From contig NZ_FUXZ01000006.1 of NCBI RefSeq assembly GCF_900167115.1, positions 48,528 to 112,527 on the forward strand: 64,000 nucleotides of DNA, in the 5' to 3' direction. The stretch is from Eubacterium uniforme (GTDB taxonomy: Bacteria; Bacillota; Clostridia; Lachnospirales; Lachnospiraceae). Position 1 is the stretch's first letter. Every line of letters starts with the position of its first letter. The notes beneath the pieces are model-generated. The model made no database searches, was not told where the DNA came from, and worked only from the letters and a program-made list of their open reading frames with translations. Shown piece after piece: positions 7,612 to 16,639 of the stretch. The translations under genes were made by a program, and so were the position numbers.

Positions 7612-7669
7612 ACTTCAGCAAATACTTTTGCCAAAAAGAACAACCCCTTAGAGCGACTACTCTAATGGG
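7612..7669 (+). pseudogene. Scar of a fully deleted peptide cassette
   Basis: The upstream flank of the cassette (CAGCAAATACTTTTGCCAAAAA, as at 6537-6558) is joined directly to the terminator start (GAACAACCCCTTAGAG). Everything between, including promoter and peptide, is missing. The junction falls in a run of A, consistent with deletion between CCAAAAA and TAAAAAG repeats. The hairpin itself is degraded (CTCTAATGGG) and no antisense promoter is visible. Confidence 0.55.
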
Positions 7670-7749
7670 AATTATCAAGCAAAAAGAGTCTTCACTCTAT
7701 TCATCAAGTAAATACAAAATAATCACCATATTATTTTTCTATTTATACA

Positions 7750-8625
7750 TTATTCTTTATTACTTTTTCTCATTTTCTCTATCAATTTCCAAATATTACT
7801 ACCAACATTATCAACCAATCCAATTTCATCAGATTCAAACTCTTTTGCTCTATTAATTGCATCATCAATAAAAGGTAGATAATTCTTTTCAAATAGAATA
7901 TGTCCTTTAGCATGATGAACTATTCTTGATATTTCATTACTAACAAAAGTATGCTTATTTGATATTTTTTTGTTTTCCAATATTAAATTCATTTGATTAG
8001 CATATTTATTTTTTACATCAACATGATGTAATAATAACCAAAATTCAAAACATGGATTAGAAATATAACAAGAATAATTTTTCTTCTTACAATAATCTAT
8101 ACAATTTAACATATTAAATTCTGAATGTGTATATTGATCTCTATCAATAACAATACCAAATTCATCATTATGATTCGCATGATCACGTAAATATTTTCTA
8201 TAAGATATATCATATCCTAATTTTAATAAATCTGTTCTAAACTCTTCATTATTCTGTGCTTTTCCTGATTCATTTTCATCTAGAAATTCTTTTATAAACT
8301 CTTTTCCCCATTTTTTTATTATTTCCTCAGGAACATTTTCAAAAAAATTATCTTCTTCATTATCTCTTAATTCAACATATTCTTCTAATAACTCTAATAC
8401 ATCACTCGGCATACACCTAGTATCATTTCGTCTCCTTCCTAACACATGCACATCAATAATCGCATCAATTCCTATCTTTTGTCTGTTTATCGATATACCA
8501 TTAAAATATTCTTTCTCAGTAACATTACCTTCAACTGAAATATAATATATTTTTTTAGGAGAAATCTTATCATTATCGTCTTCTCGATTAAAGGCATTAG
8601 AACTTAATCTATATTTATTTTCCAT
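7750..8625 (-). CDS. RloB/AbiLii-like TOPRIM protein of an AbiL-type defence pair
   Basis: The protein is 291 residues. The N-terminus carries a TOPRIM-type strand and acid, YYISVEGNVTEKEYF (residues 27-41), and a second acidic motif FGIVIDRDQYTH (around 155-165), as in RloB-family proteins. A later block SNPCFEFWLLLHH is also typical of RloB. It starts 1 bp after the stop of the ATPase gene, so the two are a translationally linked pair. The combination of an AAA_21 ATPase with RloB corresponds to AbiL abortive-infection systems and to RloA/RloB genes found inside restriction loci. TOPRIM nuclease action on nucleic acid is inferred from the family. Confidence 0.75.
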   Translation of the reverse strand: MENKYRLSSNAFNREDDNDKISPKKIYYISVEGNVTEKEYFNGISINRQKIGIDAIIDVHVLGRRRNDTRCMPSDVLELLEEYVELRDNEEDNFFENVPEEIIKKWGKEFIKEFLDENESGKAQNNEEFRTDLLKLGYDISYRKYLRDHANHNDEFGIVIDRDQYTHSEFNMLNCIDYCKKKNYSCYISNPCFEFWLLLHHVDVKNKYANQMNLILENKKISNKHTFVSNEISRIVHHAKGHILFEKNYLPFIDDAINRAKEFESDEIGLVDNVGSNIWKLIEKMRKSNKE

Positions 8626-8626
8626 T

Positions 8627-9988
8627 TTATTCCTCTAATATATTATCCTTTAAAAAAACTGGAACTGCGCCATATCGCCCTAATAAATAATCTTTATCTA
8701 TTTTTTTATCAAATCGTTGTTTATACTTATTTAAAGAATAGACTTTGGAACTATTATCTTCCTGTCTTTCAACAAACCAAATCTCATCTTGTCGTAACAA
8801 ATCTAAATCTAATAAATTTGTATCATGAGTTGTAGCAATTAACTGGTGATTTTCAGATTCATTGCTTTCGTAAAATATTTCCAAAAATTCTCTAACTGCT
8901 TTTGTATGTATACTTCGATCTATTTCATCTATTAAAACAACACTCGCACTATCTTTCTCATAAAAAACAGGAACTAAATCAATCAATCTTTTGGTTCCAT
9001 CGGATTCATCATCATAATCAAATAAATCTTCTTCATTACCATGATTAAGTACTAATTTATCATATATAATATTACCATTTTCATCTTTTTTAAACTCATA
9101 TATTTGACCATTAATCTTTATTACAACAGGTCTTTTTTCTACTGCATTAGAAATATCAATTTTTTTCCTAATTGCTTCAATGCTTGGATCATTATGAAAT
9201 ATCTTTTCAAAATCCATATGCTGTTTTTCAAATATCACTTTTTCTATACCTGTATCAAAATGTTTCATCCACTCCGAAAGATGTATCTTTTTTATCTCAT
9301 CTGTTGCTACATCACTATAATTATATTTTGTTTCAGGAAAAATAACGATTATTTTATCAAACCATTCAAATACTTTCTTAATTTCGAAAAAAATCCCATC
9401 ATCATCATTTACTCTTAACGCTATATCACTTAAAATAGTTTTTCTTTTATACGAATCCGAAATATTTTCCGAAAAACCCTCTAAGAAAAAATCCATTCTT
9501 TCTTTTTGCTTGTCATTAGTAAACTTTAATTCCGTTATTGATTTACATACATTATTAGAATCTACTTCCCTATTAAATATATATGTTTCCTTTCCATTTT
9601 TTTCAAACCTAACAAGCCATTCACTAATTATACTTTTATTAACATATGAAATCACTATACCATAAGAATATTCTACTTCATCTATTATCATTCTATACTC
9701 AAATATAGCTGGTTGATTATACATTTCCTTTGAAATACGAAAATGACATTTATTCAAATTAATCCTATCTAATCCACCTATTATCATCAAACGTGAAATA
9801 TCAATAGCCTCAATAAAATTACTCTTTCCGCTTGCATTAGCACCAAATATCAATGCACTTTTTAATAATCTTTTATTACTTTCTATCGAAACATGGTTTT
9901 TATGCCTTACAATTTTACTAGCTTCAAATGATATACTTTGTCTATTTTTAAATGATTTATAGTTTCCTACTGAAAATCCTACTAACAT
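8627..9988 (-). CDS. AAA_21-type ATPase, AbiLi/RloA-like
   Basis: The start at 9988 (MLVGFSVGNYKSFKNRQSISF) is preferred over an in-frame start at 10018: it follows an AGAGGA site and matches the family's usual opening. Walker A FGANASGKSN lies at about 48-57, Walker B VVLIDEIDRSIHT near 350, and the ABC-like D/H region LIATTHDTNLLD near 385, with RFDK and LGRYGAVP near the end. This is the SMC/ABC-type ATPase found with RloB in AbiL-like systems, where it is thought to sense infection and trigger the TOPRIM partner. The pair has its own promoter and operators at 10024-10106, so it can be controlled separately from the mcrBC operon upstream. Confidence 0.8.
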   Translation of the reverse strand: MLVGFSVGNYKSFKNRQSISFEASKIVRHKNHVSIESNKRLLKSALIFGANASGKSNFIEAIDISRLMIIGGLDRINLNKCHFRISKEMYNQPAIFEYRMIIDEVEYSYGIVISYVNKSIISEWLVRFEKNGKETYIFNREVDSNNVCKSITELKFTNDKQKERMDFFLEGFSENISDSYKRKTILSDIALRVNDDDGIFFEIKKVFEWFDKIIVIFPETKYNYSDVATDEIKKIHLSEWMKHFDTGIEKVIFEKQHMDFEKIFHNDPSIEAIRKKIDISNAVEKRPVVIKINGQIYEFKKDENGNIIYDKLVLNHGNEEDLFDYDDESDGTKRLIDLVPVFYEKDSASVVLIDEIDRSIHTKAVREFLEIFYESNESENHQLIATTHDTNLLDLDLLRQDEIWFVERQEDNSSKVYSLNKYKQRFDKKIDKDYLLGRYGAVPVFLKDNILEE

Positions 9989-10023
9989 AATTATTCCTCT
10001 TTCCCAACATATTCCCATTTACA

Positions 10024-10106
10024 ATTATATCGTGATATTTTCACATTTGTCAACCAATTATTTGCATTTTCACCCGTCCGCGGTGCTCTTTTCGTGATTT
10101 TTTCAC
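10024..10106 (-). promoter_or_regulatory. Promoter of the AbiL-like pair with two palindromic operators
   Basis: A minus-strand promoter with TTGACA (10048-10053), 18-bp spacer, TATAAT (10024-10029). Two 13-bp palindromes of the form GTGA-N5-TCAC lie at 10032-10044 (inside the promoter spacer) and 10094-10106 (over the mcrC stop codon), 62 bp or about six helical turns apart; a half site TTTTCAC lies between them. The geometry fits a dimeric repressor with possible looping. The regulator is not identifiable in the window. Confidence 0.6.
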
Positions 10107-11170
10107 TCGAAACATTGATACAAAAACTCATCCGCCACTTTATCCAACTGCATTCTAATATACGAAAAATCCGCATTCAAATCCAAAGTTTTAACACCAA
10201 TCTTATTATTACCCATCATAAACTCACAATCCGGTGTTATGTCTTCATCTGTTTTTGCATATAATATAACTCCAGATACATTACCACTATTATCTACATC
10301 CTCATTTTTTACATATGTAAAAATCTGATACAAATTATTAGAATGAATAGTATGCTTATCAAATTGTACCTGCAATGTATGCGTATAATATTTTGTATCA
10401 ATAATCAATACACGTTCTCCAACTTTCAAATAAATATCCGATTGCATTTTAGGTAAAAATCTAATCATATTATTGTCAGCGTCATCAGAAATATTCCACT
10501 TTATTTCAGCAGATTTCACAACATTCAAATCACCATGATGCTTCTTATAATATGCTAGAACAAATTTCTCAAATAGCACATTCATATGTTCATCAGAAAA
10601 AGTAGTCATTTGATACTTACCTTGCCACGTTGTCTGAATCAAACTATTAAATACAAAATAACAAAGATTAATTAACATCTCATAATTTTTGTTATTACGC
10701 TGATACATAAGTCTATCCCATCTAATAGAACTAATATCAATATCCGATATTTCATCAAAGAATAAATTTACCTTTTTAAGACTATCTTTCCTTTCCTTCT
10801 TAACAGTTTTACTCTTCAATAAATAATTAATCGTACATTTAATAATTTGATTGTAGATATTATCAACCGACAATTCATCATATTCACAAGCTAACACTCT
10901 TTTATTCTGAATCTGATTTTTAATCGTACCATTTATATCCAATTTACCTCTCATCACAGATAAATTATCATTAAAAGTAACATACTCTCGATAAAGACCT
11001 TGCTTTAACTGTTGTGCCGTTCCGCATGCTAAAATAGCAGCACATAAATCAGTAACATCTTCAAAATTCTCCGAAGCAATACTTTCATAATTCTTTTGCT
11101 TAAGTACAGAGAATGCATAAGATAACATATAATATATATTTCTTATATAAATACTCTTATCTTTAATCAT
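10103..11170 (-). CDS. mcrC: McrC-like nuclease subunit of an McrBC-type restriction system
   Basis: The protein is 355 residues and starts inside the end of mcrB (8-bp overlap). The N-terminus (IYIRNIYYMLSYAF) is the standard opening of McrC-family 5-methylcytosine restriction proteins, and YDELSVDNIYNQIIK near 115 is also typical. The PD-(D/E)XK core is SDIYLKVGERVLIIDTKYY (about residues 243-261), with D244, D257 and K259 as likely catalytic residues. McrC is recruited to McrB hexamers and cuts modified DNA such as that of phages with altered cytosine; the actual specificity is set by McrB's N-terminus and cannot be read here. The last codons overlap an operator of the next transcription unit. 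Confidence 0.85.
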   Translation of the reverse strand: MIKDKSIYIRNIYYMLSYAFSVLKQKNYESIASENFEDVTDLCAAILACGTAQQLKQGLYREYVTFNDNLSVMRGKLDINGTIKNQIQNKRVLACEYDELSVDNIYNQIIKCTINYLLKSKTVKKERKDSLKKVNLFFDEISDIDISSIRWDRLMYQRNNKNYEMLINLCYFVFNSLIQTTWQGKYQMTTFSDEHMNVLFEKFVLAYYKKHHGDLNVVKSAEIKWNISDDADNNMIRFLPKMQSDIYLKVGERVLIIDTKYYTHTLQVQFDKHTIHSNNLYQIFTYVKNEDVDNSGNVSGVILYAKTDEDITPDCEFMMGNNKIGVKTLDLNADFSYIRMQLDKVADEFLYQCFE

Positions 11171-13130
11171 TTATTACCCCAGTCAATTCATTAAACCACT
11201 TATCAACTTCTGATTTATTATCAAACCAATACTCTTCCAAGGTAGGAATAATATCATAACTAATAACTGAACTCATCCATTCATCAGTACATTCATTCTG
11301 ATTGCAGAAATAACTATGACCAATGCAAAAGCCTGACCCTAAAGATGAATCATTAGCTATATATCTATTCAATTCCATAACTTTATTTATAAGTGTATCA
11401 AATGTATCATTATTAAGGCTTTCTTGATACTTCTTAAAACCTTCAGAAGAAAAACCTGGCTCAATATTTACAAAACTAAATCTTCTTCTAAGTGCGTAAT
11501 CAATCATAGCAAGACTTCTATCTGCCGTATTCATCATGCCTATAATATAAAGATTCTTTGGTACAGCAAATGCCTCGTCACTATATGCTAATTTCAATGC
11601 GTTTTCACTGCCTCTATAATCCTTTTCTATAAGCATCAATAATTCACCAAATATCTTGCTCATATTACCACGATTTATTTCATCAATAATAAAATAATAG
11701 TTATTATCAGGATCAGCCTCTGCCTTCTTACAGAACTTATAAAACACACCTTTTCTTAACTCAAAGCCATTAGCTGTAGGCTTATATCCCATGATAAAAT
11801 CTTCATAAGAATAATTCTGATGAAACTGAATAAATTCAATTTTAGAATCATCCTTCTTTCCAATTAAAGAATATGCTAATCTCTTAGCTGCATAAGTCTT
11901 ACCAACACCTGGTGCGCCTTGCAAGATAATATTCTTTTTATTTTTTAGAAGATTAACTAAATCTTTATATTTATCTTTATCAACAAATACTTCACTTAAA
12001 AAGTCTTCCTTTGTATATTCCTCTAAAGTAGCATCAACATGTACTTCATCCTTTACACTATACAAAGATACATCCGACATATCTACTTTCAATAATGCTT
12101 CTTTTAATTCTTCTCTTAACTTCCAAGCATAGCTTCCTTCTCTATTTTTTTCTGCTTTTCGTCCAACAAAAGGAATTGTCCAATATTTACAATCTGGTTC
12201 ATTACACAAAGGACAACCTATCTTTTCATAAATTCTTTTTCCTAGACTTGAAACATTAGTATTATAATAATTCTTTGTTTCTCCATATTTATTAGATAAT
12301 TCAGTACAAGAAGCAATTCCACCGTTATCTAAAATTCTCTTTAGTACCTTAAAACTATCCTTAGTAAAAACTTCTTTATCTTCTAATAATTCTCTCCATT
12401 TATCAACTGTAATATTAGGCGAATAACCAACTGGTCCCCAACTATTTTCCTCTACAAAATGTCTAGCCACATATAATTCAATATCTAAAACTAAAGTTAC
12501 TCTTTCCGGATCAGAATACTTCATCTCATCTAATGAAGTATTTAATAATTCATTCAACTCAGAATTATCCTTAATGTATTCCTTAACTTCATCGTGAAAT
12601 ATCTTTGATTGGATAACATTATTAATTCCATCACCTTTTGTTGGTATAAAATCATTACCTATAGCTTTTGTAAAAGCTCTAACAACAGAATATTTATAAA
12701 TATAGTATTTATCTGGATAACGTAACCATAAGTAAACAGAAAGAACATTATCTCTTTGATAATGATTCTTCCATGTACCATCATTGTATTTTGTTCTTAA
12801 TTCTTCAGCCTGATTTTGAAAATATAAAAATCTTTCAGATAAATCTCTAGACTCATCATATAAAACTCTAAACATTTCTCTAACTGTTTCTGGTTCTTCT
12901 GAAGAAAAAACATCAATCATCTTTCTGGGAAAGTTACCAGCACTCACAAGAATACTATATGTTTTTTCAGTTGCTTTCATAAACATAGAATGAAAATCTT
13001 CAGCCTCTATGTCCCAATTATCCTTAAACCACTTGATAGCTTCCCACTTAAAGTTTTCCTCTTTCCATTGCAAAGGAAATCTTTTCTTATACCCTTCAAT
13101 AACATCATTTAGTTTTTTTACATCAAACAT
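11163..13130 (-). CDS. mcrB: McrB-like AAA+ GTPase of an McrBC-type restriction system
   Basis: The start at 13130 (MFDVKKLNDVIEG) follows GGAGAAGG; an in-frame ATG at 13160 overlaps the previous stop but has no good site. The N-terminal ~380 residues, including DUF-like parts and a Cys pair cluster (CPLCNEPDCKYW), are likely to be the target-recognition region. The AAA+ motor follows: Walker A GAPGVGKTYAAKR near 400, HQNYSYEDFIMGYKP, Walker B FIIDEINRGNMSK near 483, and the McrB signature GMMNTADRSLAMIDYALRRRF near 530. GTP-driven translocation together with McrC is known for the family. The gene lies directly after the PD-(D/E)XK gene, with which it is probably co-transcribed. Confidence 0.85.
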   Translation of the reverse strand: MFDVKKLNDVIEGYKKRFPLQWKEENFKWEAIKWFKDNWDIEAEDFHSMFMKATEKTYSILVSAGNFPRKMIDVFSSEEPETVREMFRVLYDESRDLSERFLYFQNQAEELRTKYNDGTWKNHYQRDNVLSVYLWLRYPDKYYIYKYSVVRAFTKAIGNDFIPTKGDGINNVIQSKIFHDEVKEYIKDNSELNELLNTSLDEMKYSDPERVTLVLDIELYVARHFVEENSWGPVGYSPNITVDKWRELLEDKEVFTKDSFKVLKRILDNGGIASCTELSNKYGETKNYYNTNVSSLGKRIYEKIGCPLCNEPDCKYWTIPFVGRKAEKNREGSYAWKLREELKEALLKVDMSDVSLYSVKDEVHVDATLEEYTKEDFLSEVFVDKDKYKDLVNLLKNKKNIILQGAPGVGKTYAAKRLAYSLIGKKDDSKIEFIQFHQNYSYEDFIMGYKPTANGFELRKGVFYKFCKKAEADPDNNYYFIIDEINRGNMSKIFGELLMLIEKDYRGSENALKLAYSDEAFAVPKNLYIIGMMNTADRSLAMIDYALRRRFSFVNIEPGFSSEGFKKYQESLNNDTFDTLINKVMELNRYIANDSSLGSGFCIGHSYFCNQNECTDEWMSSVISYDIIPTLEEYWFDNKSEVDKWFNELTGVIND

Positions 13131-13156
13131 ATTATCCTTCTCCAATACATTTAATC

Positions 13157-14014
13157 TCATTCAATATTTTTTCGTTCCATTGCCTCTTTAATTACTTTTT
13201 CGAAAACTGCTTTATTTACCTTATATTCTTCCATTTTACTTATTTTTAATCTTAATCCTCTTCCCCTTGAATCATATGTATACTCAACACCAGCTTCATT
13301 CAATTCTTCAATATAATTTGAATCATCACCGCATTTTACATTTAAATATATAAATTTTTTCTTTGGTTTAAAAGATATAAAGTTTTGTGAAATACCATTT
13401 TTTCTAACGCCAATATAATACTTATTATAATTAAGCTCAAACCCTGGAGCATACTCAATAACGTCTTCAAAAATTTCATCAACATATTTTATAACATCGC
13501 TCTTTTTATTCCAATAATTTCTATCAGTAGGTTCAACCTCATCTTCCTCATCTACTGCATAACTAACTCTATCTAACACTTTAACAAAACTCAACTGAAT
13601 ATCATCCCCAACTTTTACTGCCTGAATTTGCATTGCTATTAATGGAATTGCACCATTAAACAATTGGATAACATTCATAAATCTTCCGGTTATTTCTTCA
13701 GCTACAATTACAGCACAATGATCATATTGAGGATATCTTTTCCTTTCATTATCCCAATACTCTATTGTTCTAATAATATGGCTAGGATCTGTTGCACCCA
13801 ATTGTATTTCTACTTCGTATCTTGTACCATTATCATCAGCTAATAATATATCTAATCGTCCACCACTAACTTGTATTTTTTCTCTTCTTATTGGTTCCAA
13901 TTCACCCAATCCTAATACATTCGGATTATCAAATATAAATTTCTGAATTGCATCCTCTCTAATCTCCGGATGATTCTTTAAACTTATCTTTTTTGCACTT
14001 ATAAGTTTTGACAT
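13157..14014 (-). CDS. PD-(D/E)XK nuclease-like protein with DUF5655-type C-terminus
   Basis: The protein is 285 residues with a strong AGGAGG site. The N-terminal nuclease-like fold has SGGRLDILLADDNGTRYEVEIQLG (residues 50-72), giving D55, E67/E69 and Q71, a variant D-E-x-Q core. DPSHIIRTIEYWDNERKRYPQYDH and AVIVAEEITGRF follow. The C-terminus (YIGVRKNGISQNFISFKPKKKF, then RGRGLRLKI) resembles the DUF5655 domain seen with nucleases. It sits 53 bp after the GHKL gene and just before mcrB. It may be an accessory nuclease or a specificity factor of the McrBC cassette; its exact role is not known to me. Confidence 0.6.
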   Translation of the reverse strand: MSKLISAKKISLKNHPEIREDAIQKFIFDNPNVLGLGELEPIRREKIQVSGGRLDILLADDNGTRYEVEIQLGATDPSHIIRTIEYWDNERKRYPQYDHCAVIVAEEITGRFMNVIQLFNGAIPLIAMQIQAVKVGDDIQLSFVKVLDRVSYAVDEEDEVEPTDRNYWNKKSDVIKYVDEIFEDVIEYAPGFELNYNKYYIGVRKNGISQNFISFKPKKKFIYLNVKCGDDSNYIEELNEAGVEYTYDSRGRGLRLKISKMEEYKVNKAVFEKVIKEAMERKNIE

Positions 14015-14067
14015 TATTACTTTTTCCTCCTCCTAATATTTTGAATCCCCAAAAAATCTTATGGTTA

Positions 14068-16110
14068 TTAATTATTGTCTACCTTACCAAAATATAACAA
14101 ATCTTTAGATTTAGGATTGAACAATTTTTCAAATAAAACTTCATTCCTCTTTTTAGCATCTTTAACTAATTTATTGTATGATATCACTTCAATATATGCT
14201 CCTCTTGATGAATTATATCCAAAGAAGCCTTCCCCATCAGGTGTTCTAATTAATCCTGCATTTTCTGAATCTTTTACTAGTTTTTCAGTCATATCCGCAA
14301 TTACATAACAATAAAATGCAACATTATTCATATACCCAAAATCTCGTCCATTGCTTTTTTTCATTTTACCAGATTTAATATCTGCAACATATTCTAAAAC
14401 TTGATTAATTGGGTTATTATCATCTGAATCATAATCATTTCTTTGTGGTTTTTTTAATTCAACAATAGTTACTGAATTTATATTATCTATATCTGACGAA
14501 AAAGAAATTGCTTTATTAAATATTGCAATGTCCATTCTTTTTAAACTATCTCTATCAATCACAGGAATTTTTTTCATTGGAATATCCGAAGCCAAAAACT
14601 GATGATATGCTAATCTATCATCAATTAACCATAAATTCATATCTTCACATCGAACATTATCAGAAGTAATTTTCATCGGACAAATAATTGAATGAACTTG
14701 TGATTCTTTGTTATAATTACCATCAACATTTATTTCTAAAGATTTTTCCAACAATTCAATCACCGATTTACGTCTGACGATATATTCTGCCAAACTTGCT
14801 TGACTTAACTGAGTAATACTTGAACAATACTCATTAAACAATTCCATATAATCATATGAATCCATCGTATTTTTTCTTTCTTCTATCTTACACTTTTGTT
14901 TTGCTATATCTAATTCCCATTCTTGTTCTTGCTTATAAAGTTCTAAATCTAATTTTTCATCCGACAAACCAACTGGTATTTTATCATAAACATCATCTCG
15001 TTGATTTAAAAGATATCTATACTGCGGTTTTTTATTTTTTACGAACTCATCTATACGTTTCTGTTTGTCATCTTTAATCTTTTCTAAATCATCTATCAAA
15101 TAACTTTTAATATATTCAACAGCATGTTCTAAAATTTCTTTTTCACTAATAGTATCTACAATAGGCAAATCAACAAACTCAAATTCATATCGTTCTGTAT
15201 TAACCAAATCATCAAGATATCCTCCTGACATGTATGCCACATAATAATATGACTGATTATCACTTACTATTTTTTTTGTCAAATTTGGAATTTTAGTAGA
15301 TAAATCATACGATTTAACTTCTCTATTGTTGGCACATAAATGCAATTCATGCTTATCTGCACCTGATTCCAACATCATATGATACAAAATAAATTCTTTA
15401 TTCTTTATTAAAATTTTATCTTGATGCAAAACATCATTGTATTTTTCCTTATAATACTGATTAATATTTATCTTTTCTCCTAAATTATCTTCCAATGTAA
15501 TAACTGGACAACCCTCAATAATAAAATATGGTATACAATGTTCTATTATTTTTTTTACAAGACTTTCTAATGATAATGCCACTTCATCCCTATATTCTGA
15601 TTTAAAACCAATGAGTTTAATCTCAGTTATTTGTTTTTTCTCATCTAAATCTGATAGTTGCTTTTTGTTATTTTCTGGTTCTATTGAATTTTTTAATGAA
15701 AAACTAAATTCTCGCTTATACCAAATATTATCTTCAATGTATACGCTTTTTATCTCTACTTTGCTAAATGCTTTTAGCCATAAAAATCTTCCAATTCCTT
15801 TACACCCTTTTTTTACTTTATATGTTGAATAAGCTTCTAAAAAAGATTTATAATTCCTTTCAGTGAATCCTTCTCCATTATCTATAATAATAAATTCTTC
15901 AAAATGAGTCTTTTCCTCATCACCATCAATATTAATCTGTCCATTCAAATCTCTTATTGCCTTTATTATAACCATTGGTTCAAAACAATTTTTTGTATCT
16001 TCTATCGATTGAATAGAATTTACTATAGTTTCAAATAATGGCCATAATGCTTTAGACTTAGGTAATTTAATTTGATTAATCTGTCCAGTTAAATTCATAG
16101 TAAAATTCAT
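14068..16110 (-). CDS. GHKL ATPase with C-terminal nuclease-like domain
   Basis: The protein is 680 residues. The GHKL (HSP90/MutL-type) ATP site is clear: E27 and N31 in LFETIVNSIQSIED, DNGEGF at 77-82 and GCKGIGRF at 102-109. A middle helical region rich in Glu/Lys (about 330-460) looks like a coiled coil. The C-terminal part has DRDSLKRMDIAIFNKAISF followed by VTIVELKKPQRNDY near 550, the D...E-x-K pattern of a PD-(D/E)XK nuclease. GHKL-nuclease fusions are common in defence islands (MORC-like and MutL-like ATPases). I do not recognise this one as a named system. It has its own 104-bp upstream gap and is followed by the DUF5655 protein and McrBC, which may form one operon. Confidence 0.65.
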   Translation of the reverse strand: MNFTMNLTGQINQIKLPKSKALWPLFETIVNSIQSIEDTKNCFEPMVIIKAIRDLNGQINIDGDEEKTHFEEFIIIDNGEGFTERNYKSFLEAYSTYKVKKGCKGIGRFLWLKAFSKVEIKSVYIEDNIWYKREFSFSLKNSIEPENNKKQLSDLDEKKQITEIKLIGFKSEYRDEVALSLESLVKKIIEHCIPYFIIEGCPVITLEDNLGEKININQYYKEKYNDVLHQDKILIKNKEFILYHMMLESGADKHELHLCANNREVKSYDLSTKIPNLTKKIVSDNQSYYYVAYMSGGYLDDLVNTERYEFEFVDLPIVDTISEKEILEHAVEYIKSYLIDDLEKIKDDKQKRIDEFVKNKKPQYRYLLNQRDDVYDKIPVGLSDEKLDLELYKQEQEWELDIAKQKCKIEERKNTMDSYDYMELFNEYCSSITQLSQASLAEYIVRRKSVIELLEKSLEINVDGNYNKESQVHSIICPMKITSDNVRCEDMNLWLIDDRLAYHQFLASDIPMKKIPVIDRDSLKRMDIAIFNKAISFSSDIDNINSVTIVELKKPQRNDYDSDDNNPINQVLEYVADIKSGKMKKSNGRDFGYMNNVAFYCYVIADMTEKLVKDSENAGLIRTPDGEGFFGYNSSRGAYIEVISYNKLVKDAKKRNEVLFEKLFNPKSKDLLYFGKVDNN

Positions 16111-16214
16111 AACTATTACTCTCCTTTTATAAAAAAGCTCTTTTCTTCACATTAATCACATATACAATCTCAATGTTAATATTAGCATCTTATAATCCTA
16201 TTTTTTCAAAATAA

Positions 16215-16631
16215 TCATTTATTATATATCCATTCTCCAGTCATAAGATTTACTAAATTTTCAAGTTTTAATTCAGCATTAAAATTCTCTCCATATTCTC
16301 CTGCTCTTGTCTGTGCGTCCAACTTAAAAGAAATATTATACAATCTTCCTGCTTTCGTTCTTCGAATCATATCATTCTCAATAAAGAATTCAATTACTCT
16401 TCTATGTCCTTCATAATCATCCATATTAAGATAAAAGCAAGAAACACCTTCTGATGAATCCGAGTGTTTTGCTTCTACGACTATACCATCTTCAACAGCT
16501 TTTCTGCACAAATAATCTACTCTTTCTTCATCTTCAAAAAAGTACATCCATTTTCCAACTTTATCTTTTTCAAAATAATCAACCTCACTGGATATATAAA
16601 ATATCCAACCACCCATACAAATTTTCTCCAT
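16215..16631 (-). CDS. Small conserved protein next to Gabija, unknown function
   Basis: The protein is 138 residues and begins 8 bp after the gajB stop. No family is recognised. It opens MEKICMGGWIFYISSE and has an acidic centre, a block CFYLNMDDYEGHRRVIEFFIENDMIRRTKAGRLYNISFK that looks like a compact alpha/beta (winged-helix-like) fold, and DAQTRAGEYGENFNAEL near the end. The tight spacing after gajB suggests translation from the same mRNA. It could be a third Gabija-linked component, a regulator of it, or an unrelated passenger. Confidence 0.55.
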   Translation of the reverse strand: MEKICMGGWIFYISSEVDYFEKDKVGKWMYFFEDEERVDYLCRKAVEDGIVVEAKHSDSSEGVSCFYLNMDDYEGHRRVIEFFIENDMIRRTKAGRLYNISFKLDAQTRAGEYGENFNAELKLENLVNLMTGEWIYNK

Positions 16632-16639
16632 AAACAGTC

